Made by a program: the position numbers and the translations under genes. From assembly GCA_023447335.1 (NCBI GenBank), contig JAEXOD010000164.1, positions 1 to 6,561 of the forward strand: DNA of 6,561 nucleotides. The letters are read 5' to 3'. This document shows positions 1-6,561 of this stretch, piece by piece. Each line of letters starts with the position of its first letter. The stretch's first letter is position 1. The DNA comes from Bacteroidota bacterium. GTDB lineage: Bacteria; Bacteroidota; Ignavibacteria; Ignavibacteriales; Melioribacteraceae. Under the pieces are notes generated by a model that was not told the DNA's origin, ran no database searches, and saw only the letters and a list, made by a program, of their open reading frames with translations.

Positions 1-1956
1 CTTATTGATTTGGCAAAAGATTATGTAAAAGTAAAAAGTCTTAATATTTTTAACGGTAAAACAGAGTTGAATTGTAAGGGGAATATTTTTTCTGACGGAA
101 AACTTGATTTAGGTTTTAATATATTAAATGTTGACGGAAAGATATTTTCGAAATATGTTTTAGGAGCAAGTGATAAAAAACTAAACATGGATATAGATTT
201 TGAAAGTAGTATTAAAGGTACTTTGGAAGAACCCGTTCTAAATGCTAATTTGAACGGCAACGACCTAAGATATGATAAAACAAATCTTGGTAACTTGGTT
301 AGTAATTTTGAATATAAAAACAGTAACTTTATATTTAATTGTAGATTTTTCGAAAATGATGAAAGTTTATTGCCAACATTAACGTTTAACGGAAATTTCC
401 CTATTTATTTAGGTACTAGAGAAGTTAAATCAAGAATTTTGGAAAACGAACCATTAGATATTAAACTTAAATCAAGTAGGTTTAATCTAAATACTATAGG
501 AAATATTTTACCGGTTATTGTTATAAAAAATGGTTTGTTGAAAAGCAATATGGAAATTTCCGGAACTTTCAACTCTGTTAAGTATGGCGGAGAAATAAAA
601 CTAACTGACGGATTATTTACTCTTAAAAACAATAATCTAGATTATTCTACAGATATGTTATTAGATTTTGGAAAATCAGGAGTTGAAATTAAATCGTGTG
701 TGTTAAAAAATTCCGGTGCAGTTAGTAAAACCGGAACAATGAATGCTACCGGAAATATTTTTCTGAATAATTTTAATTTGGAAAAGATGATTGTAAAAAT
801 TAACGGTGATTTAAGCGTTCTATCCTTTGGTTCCAAAGCTGTTCTACCGATATTTTACGGTGATTTATATATATCTTCAATTGATGAGTGGACATTTGTA
901 TATGAGAACAACAAAGCTGTATTTTTAGGAAATATTGGTTTGGAAGAAACAAATTTAGTCTTTTCTCCTCAACAAAATACATATACGCAGATAAATAATA
1001 ATTTTAATTATCAATTTGAAGTAGATTCGTCTAAAATAGATAAAGAAGAGGAAAATTTTAATAGGTTACTTTCTTCGGGAAGGAATGGAGGTAATTGGCA
1101 AATAAATAAAGCCGAAGCGTCAGCACTGGAATACTCGGTTAAAGTTAAAACGTTAAAAGATGCAAAACTTGTATTTGTACTTTCCGAAGCTACAAATCAA
1201 AAGTTAACAGTTGAATCGGTAGGTGATATTAACTACGAATATAAAAACGGAGAGATTAGAGCACAAGGAGAATTTAAATTACTTACCGGTTCGAAATTGG
1301 AGTTTATAAAAACTTTTGATGCTACCGGCTCAATACGTTTTGAAAGTGATGTTACAAATCCTTATTTAAATGTTGTAGCTACCTATAAGGCTCCTCACAC
1401 TACTACTTCCGGTACTGTAGAAGATGTTCAGGTAAAGCTAATTTTGGAAGGGACTGTAGACGAATTAGGAAAAAACTTAGCCTCAAATCCTAACAATATT
1501 TCGGTTTATGTAGGTGCTAAAAATATTGAAAACGGTACTGCAGATAACCAATTAGGACCAGCCGATGCGTTTTCATTTATTGTTATAGGAAAGTTTGTAA
1601 AAGATTTAACGGCTTTAGATCAAACAGTAATTGCAGCTCAAACAGATATGATTTTGGGGTCGGTATTAAGTAGTGTTGCAAGTTCGGTATTCGGAGATGC
1701 AATAAATAATATTTCGCTAGATCAGAGTATGGGATATACTAAATTTAGCGTATCCGGACGATTTAGTAATTTTAAGTATAGTATTGGTGGTACTACGGAT
1801 ATTTTTAAGGATGTTACAGGTGCTAATTTAATGATAGAATATTTATTTAGTCCTGATTTTAGTATTAGATTGGAAAGAAAAGAGCCGGTTGTTCAAACCT
1901 TTGGATCGGAAGATAAAATTAATGAATTAGGTCTTAAATATAGGTATCAGTTTTAA
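1..1956 (+). CDS. TamB-like translocation/assembly module protein (C-terminal 651 residues, 5' truncated)
   Basis: The frame is open from the first base and ends at TAA 1954-1956. The TTG at position 10 is very unlikely to be the real start: no ribosome site or signal peptide precedes it, and beta-strand-rich sequence is already under way. Most of the fragment alternates short hydrophobic and polar strands, as in the long beta-taco of AsmA/TamB proteins. The last third resembles the TamB C-terminal domain (DUF490): a G-x-F-x-L-x-x-G-x-x-L-E-F element near window residue 423, an LASNP segment at 493-497, an FSFIVIGK segment at 524-531, and a terminal strand ending YRYQF with a C-terminal Phe. 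A hydrophilic, Glu/Lys/Asn-rich stretch at residues 342-364 interrupts the strand pattern. Known for the family: an inner-membrane-anchored periplasmic protein that works with an Omp85 partner (TamA or BamA) and is implicated in lipid transport to the outer membrane. The family call is by pattern, without a database search. The N-terminal membrane anchor should lie upstream of the window. Confidence 0.85.
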   Translation, partial: LIDLAKDYVKVKSLNIFNGKTELNCKGNIFSDGKLDLGFNILNVDGKIFSKYVLGASDKKLNMDIDFESSIKGTLEEPVLNANLNGNDLRYDKTNLGNLVSNFEYKNSNFIFNCRFFENDESLLPTLTFNGNFPIYLGTREVKSRILENEPLDIKLKSSRFNLNTIGNILPVIVIKNGLLKSNMEISGTFNSVKYGGEIKLTDGLFTLKNNNLDYSTDMLLDFGKSGVEIKSCVLKNSGAVSKTGTMNATGNIFLNNFNLEKMIVKINGDLSVLSFGSKAVLPIFYGDLYISSIDEWTFVYENNKAVFLGNIGLEETNLVFSPQQNTYTQINNNFNYQFEVDSSKIDKEEENFNRLLSSGRNGGNWQINKAEASALEYSVKVKTLKDAKLVFVLSEATNQKLTVESVGDINYEYKNGEIRAQGEFKLLTGSKLEFIKTFDATGSIRFESDVTNPYLNVVATYKAPHTTTSGTVEDVQVKLILEGTVDELGKNLASNPNNISVYVGAKNIENGTADNQLGPADAFSFIVIGKFVKDLTALDQTVIAAQTDMILGSVLSSVASSVFGDAINNISLDQSMGYTKFSVSGRFSNFKYSIGGTTDIFKDVTGANLMIEYLFSPDFSIRLERKEPVVQTFGSEDKINELGLKYRYQF

Positions 1957-1958
1957 TG
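1954..1958 (+). other. TAATG stop-start overlap between the tamB-like gene and rnr
   Basis: The TAA stop (1954-1956) and the ATG of rnr (1956-1958) share the A at 1956. Only a weak TAGG (1941-1944) lies upstream, so ribosomes finishing the tamB-like frame probably restart here. This places the two genes on one transcript. The overlap is read directly; the coupling is inferred. Confidence 0.9.
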
Positions 1959-4037
1959 AAAAAGAGATTAATAGCATTTTTTACTAGAAATGCAAACAAA
2001 TGGTTTAAGTTGGGCGAAATAGCCGATGAACTTAATATTTCAGAATTTTATGCTTATAACGAGCTTAGAGAGATTGTAAATAAATTAGCAGGAGAGGGAT
2101 TTTTGAGAAGAGAAGGGAAAAAGTTTTTATATAACGAAGAGAAAAAACCGATAATAGGTACTTTTGAAATGAGTAGAGGTGCATTCGGTTTTGTAAAACC
2201 GGAAAATTCTAAATTCGGTGATATTTTTATTCATTCGGATGACATAAACGGTGCAATGCATGGTGATATTGTTGAAGTAGCAATTATAAAACAAGGGAAA
2301 AAAAGGAAACCGGAGGGCGAAATTATTAAAGTTATAAAAAGAGTAAAAGAAAATTATGTGGGTATAGTTAAGAAAGATAAAGAAATGTATTTCGTAAAGG
2401 TTGATTATGCAGGCTCCGAAAACGAAATACACATAAAAAAATCATCCTTAAACGGTGCTAAAAAAGGAGATAAAGTAGTTGTTGATCTATTTTCTGACCC
2501 AAAGGATGATAATAAACTTCATGCAAAAGTAATTGAAATTCTGGGAGCTGAAGGAATTTATGATACCGAATTGGCAACATTGGCATTCGAGTTAGGATTA
2601 CCCTATAAATTCCCGAGTGAAGTTATAACCGAAGCCGAAACTATCCCTGATAAAGTAAGTGCCGACGAAATAAAAGGTAGATTAGACTATAGGCACAAAA
2701 ATGTATTTACTATTGATCCGGAAGATGCGAAAGATTTTGACGATGCTTTATCGATTGAACAACTTCCGAACGGTAATTACTCAATCGGAATTCATATTGC
2801 TGACGTTTCTCATTATGTAAAAACAGACGGTAATATTTTTAAGGAAGCGTTAAAAAGAGGAACAAGTATTTATTTTGTCGGGAAAGTGATTCCGATGCTC
2901 CCTGAACATTTATCTAATAAGGTATGTTCGCTTGTTCCGAATGAAGATAGATTAACTTATTCTGTTATTGTAGAAATTACCGAAAGAGGAAGAATAATAG
3001 ATTATGTAATAGAAAAATCGATTATTAATAGCAAAAGAAGATTTACATACGAAGAAGTGCAAACAATTTTAGAAACCGGTGTAGGTGATTTTTCAAAAGA
3101 CTTGGAAACTCTAAATAAACTTGCTCGTATTTTGAGAAAAAATAGAGAGAAAAAAGGAAGCATTAATTTCAGCAGTACAGAAGTAAAATTTATTTTAGAC
3201 GAAAACAATAAACCTATTGGTATTGTCCCGAAAAAAATTAATGAGAGTAACGAATTAGTAGAAGATTACATGTTGTTGGCTAATCAATTGGTTGCCAAAC
3301 ATGTAAATAATAAAAGATTAAAATATGATTTTATTTATCGAATTCATGACAAACCTGATAAAGATAAAATTAAGGAATTTGCACGATTTGTTAAAACTTT
3401 CGGATTTTCATTTGATCCTAATGAAGCAAATACACCTTCGCAATTTCAAAAATTAATGAATGATATTAAAGGTTCTGATGCCGAACCGATTATTAATGAT
3501 ATTGCTATTCGCTCAATGGCTAAGGCAATTTATTCTACTGAAAATATTGGACATTACGGGTTGGCTTTTACTTATTATACACATTTTACTTCTCCAATTA
3601 GAAGATTTCCCGATTTAATGGTTCATAAATTGATTTATACTTACATTAATTCTTTACCGAAAGAGTTTACAATCAAAAAACTTGAAGAATATGCCGAATT
3701 ATCATCCGATAAAGAAAGAAGTGCCCAAAATGCGGAAAGAATTTCTGTTAAAATGAAACAGATTGAATTTATGGAAAGTAAAATGGGGGATGACTTTGAA
3801 GCGATTATTTCGGGAATTACGAATTTTGGTATGTTTATTGAGTTAAAAGATCTTTTAGTTGACGGGTTAATCCATCTAAAAGATTTAGATGATGACTATT
3901 ATACTTATGATGAAAGAAATTTTATGATGGTTGGACAACGATTAAAAAAGAAATTTAAACTAGGGGATAAAGTAAGCGTTAAACTAATTCGCGTTAACAA
4001 AGAAAGAAAGGAACTCAATTTTATCCTTTCAAGTTAA
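1956..4037 (+). CDS. rnr: Ribonuclease R (3'-5' exoribonuclease, RNB/RNase II family)
   Basis: A complete 693-residue protein with the full RNase R domain order. An N-terminal winged-helix-like region (about 1-60) is followed by two cold-shock domains (about 65-130, with GAFGFVKPE and DIFIH motifs, and about 131-195). The RNB catalytic domain runs about 240-570, and a C-terminal S1 domain about 612-692. The catalytic block FTIDPEDAKDFDDALS is intact: Asp254, Asp260, Asp262 and Asp263 match the four Mg-binding aspartates of the family. IHIADVSHYV (279-288) and HFTSPIRRFPD (543-553) are also present, so activity is predicted. Known role: processive degradation of structured RNA (rRNA quality control, mRNA decay) in the cytoplasm. 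The ATG start is fixed by the overlap with the upstream stop; the only ribosome-site candidate, TAGG at 1941-1944, is weak, which suggests translational coupling. The protein stops right after the S1 domain and lacks the long Lys-rich tail of E. coli RNase R. Confidence 0.97.
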   Translation: MKKRLIAFFTRNANKWFKLGEIADELNISEFYAYNELREIVNKLAGEGFLRREGKKFLYNEEKKPIIGTFEMSRGAFGFVKPENSKFGDIFIHSDDINGAMHGDIVEVAIIKQGKKRKPEGEIIKVIKRVKENYVGIVKKDKEMYFVKVDYAGSENEIHIKKSSLNGAKKGDKVVVDLFSDPKDDNKLHAKVIEILGAEGIYDTELATLAFELGLPYKFPSEVITEAETIPDKVSADEIKGRLDYRHKNVFTIDPEDAKDFDDALSIEQLPNGNYSIGIHIADVSHYVKTDGNIFKEALKRGTSIYFVGKVIPMLPEHLSNKVCSLVPNEDRLTYSVIVEITERGRIIDYVIEKSIINSKRRFTYEEVQTILETGVGDFSKDLETLNKLARILRKNREKKGSINFSSTEVKFILDENNKPIGIVPKKINESNELVEDYMLLANQLVAKHVNNKRLKYDFIYRIHDKPDKDKIKEFARFVKTFGFSFDPNEANTPSQFQKLMNDIKGSDAEPIINDIAIRSMAKAIYSTENIGHYGLAFTYYTHFTSPIRRFPDLMVHKLIYTYINSLPKEFTIKKLEEYAELSSDKERSAQNAERISVKMKQIEFMESKMGDDFEAIISGITNFGMFIELKDLLVDGLIHLKDLDDDYYTYDERNFMMVGQRLKKKFKLGDKVSVKLIRVNKERKELNFILSS

Positions 4038-4049
4038 ACTAAATAACTA

Positions 4050-4055
4050 TATAAT
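4050..4055 (+). promoter_or_regulatory. Possible -10-like TATAAT in the rnr to peptidase-gene spacer
   Basis: A perfect TATAAT hexamer sits in the 43-base spacer, 25 bases before the ATG at 4081. The hexamer 17 bases upstream, TTTCAA at 4027-4032 inside the end of rnr, is a poor -35. In such AT-rich DNA a TATAAT can occur by chance, and if the host is a Bacteroidota its main sigma factor would prefer a different -7/-33 consensus. It could give the third gene its own promoter, or mean nothing. Confidence 0.25.
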
Positions 4056-4069
4056 ATTAGTATTTTTTT

Positions 4070-4075
4070 AGAGGA
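4070..4075 (+). promoter_or_regulatory. Ribosome binding site (AGAGGA) of the peptidase-propeller gene
   Basis: AGAGGA ends five bases before the ATG at 4081 and is complementary to the 16S rRNA 3' end. It is the clearest Shine-Dalgarno sequence in the window and fixes the start of the third gene, in agreement with the signal peptide that follows at once. It contrasts with rnr, which has none to speak of. Confidence 0.75.
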
Positions 4076-4080
4076 ATAGT

Positions 4081-4149
4081 ATGAAGTTTAAAACCTTTTT
4101 TGCTTTGATATTTTTATTCATTGGTTTGGTTTCACAAAATATTTATGCT
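4081..4149 (+). other. Signal peptide coding segment
   Basis: It encodes a 23-residue Sec-type leader: a basic start (Lys2, Lys4), a Phe/Leu/Ile-rich core at residues 6-17, a polar stretch, then Ile-Tyr-Ala before Gln24. Cleavage between Ala23 and Gln24 is predicted. No lipobox cysteine is present, so this is not a lipoprotein. Confidence 0.85.
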
Positions 4150-6561
4150 CAATTTGGTCAAAACAAAGTTCAATATAAATCTTTTGATTGGCATTTTATT
4201 CAAACTACTCATTTTGATGTTTATTTTGACTACAAATCACCTGAAATAGCAGAGTTTGCGGCACATATTGCCGAAAGATCTTTGGATGATTTACAAAATA
4301 GATTAAAATATAAAATAAACAATCGTATTCCTTTAATTATTTATAATTCTCATAATGATTTTCAGGAAACAAATACTACTGATGAATATCTTAGTAACGG
4401 TGTCGGCGGGTTTACCGAACCATTCAAGAATCGAGTAGTTTTACCGTTTGAAGGTTCTTACGATAAATTTAGACATGTAATTCATCATGAATTGGTTCAT
4501 GCGTTTATGATGGATATGCTTTATGGGGGAACGGTTCAAAACATTATTGCTCGAGGAATTACATTGCAGTTGCCGTTATGGTATATGGAGGGGATGGCAG
4601 AATATATGTCATCCGATTGGGAAACTAATAGTGATATGTTTGTTAGTGACGGTATTATTCATGAATCATTGCCGGATATACCGGGTCTTTACGGTTATTA
4701 TGCTTATAGAGGCGGTCAATCACTAATGTATTATATTGCAAATAGATACGGTGATGAAAAAATTGCTGAAATACTTGAAAAAACAAAAGGATTAGGAAGT
4801 GTTGAGGAGGGAATAAAAGCTTCAATAGGTTTGACAATAGAAGAACTTAACGAAAATTGGAAAAAATTTCTAAAAAAAGAATATTGGCCTCAAATTGATA
4901 AGAGAACTGACCCAGACGAATTTGCAAAAAGATTGACAAATAATAAAAAGGATGGCGGTTTTTATAACACTAGTCCCGCAATTTCACCACAAGGAGATAA
5001 AATTGCGTTTATAACTGACCGTGATATTTTCTTGAATATCTATATTATGAGTGCTTATGACGGCAAAATATTAAAACGGATTGTAGAAAGCGGAAGAACT
5101 AATGACTATGAAGAATTAAACGTTCTCTTTCCTTCTCTTTCTTGGTCTCCTGATAATATAAACATTGCATTATCCGTTAAGTTTAAAGGTTATGATGTTA
5201 TTCAGCTTATAAATACGGATAAGGAAACTTCGGAGACTTTGCCTTTTAAACTTGATAAAATAGAGAGCGTTAGTTGGAGCCCTGATAGCAATAAGATTGT
5301 TTTTATTGGTTCTAATAATAAACAATCCGATTTATATTTGTATAATTTTAATAATAAAAGGCTAGTTAACCTTACAGATGATATTTTTACAGAAACAGAT
5401 ATAACTTGGTCACCTGATAGTAAAAGTATTATTTTTAGTAGCGATAGAGGTGGTTATGTTAATAAAGAATCAATACCTAAAGGCTTTGAAATTTATAATC
5501 ATAATTTTAGACAATTTGATTTGTATAAATTTAATTTATTAGATAACAACATAGTTAGAATTACTGATTGGGCATTAAGCAACGAGAAATCTCCTATTGT
5601 AAATAGAGACGGAAGCGAACTAATTTTTGTTTCCGATAGAAACGGTATTGATAATTTATATAAAATAAATATTAAAAATATTAACGATAGTACGAAAAAT
5701 TATGTGGGAAATAATTATTATCCGTTAACAAATTCTTTATCCGGAATTAATCAGCTATCTGCAACCGCGGATAAAAAGAAACTTGTTTTTACCGGTTTAT
5801 ACAAAACAGGGTATAATATCTTTCTGTTGAACAATCCTTTTGAATTGGAAAAAATAGGTGACGAGTTAGAACTTACAAAGTTTATGCAGAAACGAATATC
5901 GGAAAGTAATAAGGGTCAAATTGTTAAAACAAATGATTCTATCAAGTTTTCAGAACCAAAATTAGTTACTTTTAGTGATTCTGTAATAGTCCCTATAAAA
6001 AATACGGTTTTGGATGAAGAAGACCCCGGAATATTTGTAGGAACAATTATTAAAGAGAAAGATTCTACGGTTACTTCAACCGATGATGACTACAAAAATT
6101 ATATTTTTGGTGGTGATACTTTTATTACAGATTCTACAAAGATTGATACAAACAAAATTAATTTGTTTACTCAAAAGTTAGATGAAAACGGCAACTATTT
6201 AGTAAATAAATACAAAGTAAATTTTTCTCCTGATTTAATTTATGCAAATGCTGGTTACAGTTCGTTATACGGATTATTAGGTACAACAGTATTATCTTTT
6301 AGCGATATGTTGGGGAACCATCGATTAGTGGGGGTAACCTCACTAAATGTAGATTTAAAGAATAGTGATTACGGATTAGCTTATTATTACTTAGCAAATA
6401 GAATTAATTACGGTATCGAAGGTTTTCATACTGCTCGGTTTGTCTATATATCACGTCCTTATGGTAGCGAATTGTATAGATTTAGAAACTACGGTGCAGT
6501 TTTATCTATGAGTTATCCGTTGAGTCGTTTTTATAGAATTGACGGCGGATTAAGCATATTA
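4081..6561 (+). CDS. Secreted gluzincin-like metallopeptidase with TolB/PD40-like propeller and probable outer-membrane barrel (3' truncated)
   Basis: The frame runs 827 codons from ATG 4081 to the right edge with no stop. Residues 1-23 form a signal peptide (two Lys, a hydrophobic core, then IYA before Gln24, the predicted new N-terminus). Residues about 30-280 look like a peptidase-MA-type gluzincin domain: an IYNSHNDFQ motif at 87-95, zinc motif HELVH at 136-140 (catalytic Glu137), and LPLWYMEGMAEY at 164-175, where Glu170 is the likely third zinc ligand by analogy with the NEGFA Glu of M1 peptidases. From about 297 to 575 come PD40/WD40-like propeller repeats: ISPQGDKIAF (301-310), LSWSPD (353-358), VSWSPD (397-402), ITWSPDSKSIIFSSDR (441-456), NRDGSELIFVSDR (508-520) and a degenerate one near 561-572. 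A Ser/Thr/Asp-rich linker (about 620-705) leads into amphipathic strands from Tyr711, with FSPD and FSDMLGNH, that resemble the start of an Omp85/surface-antigen-like barrel. Substrate is unknown. The first two domains are well supported; the barrel is inferred because the end is missing. Confidence 0.85.
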   Translation, partial: MKFKTFFALIFLFIGLVSQNIYAQFGQNKVQYKSFDWHFIQTTHFDVYFDYKSPEIAEFAAHIAERSLDDLQNRLKYKINNRIPLIIYNSHNDFQETNTTDEYLSNGVGGFTEPFKNRVVLPFEGSYDKFRHVIHHELVHAFMMDMLYGGTVQNIIARGITLQLPLWYMEGMAEYMSSDWETNSDMFVSDGIIHESLPDIPGLYGYYAYRGGQSLMYYIANRYGDEKIAEILEKTKGLGSVEEGIKASIGLTIEELNENWKKFLKKEYWPQIDKRTDPDEFAKRLTNNKKDGGFYNTSPAISPQGDKIAFITDRDIFLNIYIMSAYDGKILKRIVESGRTNDYEELNVLFPSLSWSPDNINIALSVKFKGYDVIQLINTDKETSETLPFKLDKIESVSWSPDSNKIVFIGSNNKQSDLYLYNFNNKRLVNLTDDIFTETDITWSPDSKSIIFSSDRGGYVNKESIPKGFEIYNHNFRQFDLYKFNLLDNNIVRITDWALSNEKSPIVNRDGSELIFVSDRNGIDNLYKINIKNINDSTKNYVGNNYYPLTNSLSGINQLSATADKKKLVFTGLYKTGYNIFLLNNPFELEKIGDELELTKFMQKRISESNKGQIVKTNDSIKFSEPKLVTFSDSVIVPIKNTVLDEEDPGIFVGTIIKEKDSTVTSTDDDYKNYIFGGDTFITDSTKIDTNKINLFTQKLDENGNYLVNKYKVNFSPDLIYANAGYSSLYGLLGTTVLSFSDMLGNHRLVGVTSLNVDLKNSDYGLAYYYLANRINYGIEGFHTARFVYISRPYGSELYRFRNYGAVLSMSYPLSRFYRIDGGLSIL
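6211..6561 (+). other. Start of probable outer-membrane beta-barrel domain
   Basis: From Tyr711 the protein changes from a polar linker to alternating, aromatic-rich, Gly/Tyr-rich strands (YANAGYSSLYGLLGT, the SDMLGNHR turn at 741-748, LNVDLKNSDYGLAYYYL). This is the look of transmembrane beta-hairpins. As I recall, a similar SDxLGxH turn occurs in the C-terminal regions of related propeller proteins of Ignavibacteria and Bacteroidota. The C-terminal strand that would confirm a barrel lies beyond the window. Confidence 0.5.

Noticed and set aside
10..12. TTG as the start codon of the TamB-like gene
   Set aside because: The frame is already open at base 1, no ribosome site or leader peptide is seen, and the strand-rich sequence begins at once. 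The gene is better read as truncated at its 5' end by the window edge.
2294..2304. Slippery GGGAAAAAAAGG site in rnr as a programmed frameshift
   Set aside because: The zero frame continues intact through all expected RNase R domains. A-rich runs are common in Lys-rich AT-rich genes, and I see no stimulatory structure or useful alternative product.
2127..2432. Minus-strand open frame of 101 codons opposite rnr
   Set aside because: It lies wholly within the conserved cold-shock-domain region of rnr. Its Phe/Tyr/Asn-rich product is what the complement of AT-rich, Lys/Glu-rich coding DNA gives. No ribosome site or domain supports it.
4047..4069. Rho-independent terminator after rnr
   Set aside because: There is a seven-T run at 4063-4069, but the sequence before it (CTATATAATATTAG) forms at best a short, imperfect stem with almost no G-C pairs. 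It would not be a credible terminator.
4523..4726. Plus-strand open frame of 67 codons in another frame
   Set aside because: It overlaps the zinc-site region of the peptidase gene, whose frame is supported by HELVH, the EGMAEY motif and a signal peptide. The alternative product shows no recognisable pattern.
5401..5460. The propeller gene as a true tolB of the Tol-Pal system
   Set aside because: The SPD-type repeats resemble TolB, but the N-terminal zinc peptidase domain, the long linker and the barrel-like C-terminus do not fit TolB. No tolQ, tolR, tolA or pal gene is nearby in this window.

Overview
The window is a gene-dense, strongly AT-rich stretch with three protein genes, all on the + strand. 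It has the look of a Bacteroidota / Ignavibacteria / Chlorobi-group bacterium (FCB). The clues are low G+C with mostly A/T-ending codons, a signal peptide predicted to be cut just before Gln, and a third protein whose N-terminal half matches a lineage-typical peptidase plus beta-propeller family as I recall it. Genus-level placement is not possible from the sequence alone.

Layout. Positions 1-1956 hold the 3' part (651 codons) of a TamB-like envelope protein whose 5' end lies outside the window. Positions 1956-4037 hold a complete ribonuclease R gene (rnr, 693 aa) whose ATG shares one base with the upstream stop codon (TAATG). A 43-base AT-rich spacer follows, with a good ribosome binding site. 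Positions 4081-6561 hold the 5' part (827 codons, open at the right edge) of a secreted protein. It has a signal peptide, a gluzincin-type metallopeptidase domain (HELVH), a TolB/PD40-like beta-propeller, an acidic linker and the start of what looks like an outer-membrane beta-barrel.

How they fit together. TamB-family proteins span the periplasm and take part in outer-membrane protein assembly and lipid movement. The third protein is predicted to be exported and possibly outer-membrane anchored, so two of the three genes concern the envelope. RNase R is a cytoplasmic 3'-5' exoribonuclease for structured RNA, translationally coupled to the tamB-like gene. Whether the third gene shares their transcript is open: the gap is short, no convincing terminator is seen, and a weak promoter-like TATAAT lies in the spacer.

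No RNA genes, mobile elements, CRISPR arrays or recombination sites were seen, and no gene-free stretch exceeds 43 bases. The most noteworthy items are the composite peptidase-propeller-barrel protein, the coupled tamB-rnr arrangement, and a strong codon-context bias (C-ending codons before Gly) in all three genes. I see no clear evidence of a wholly new system.
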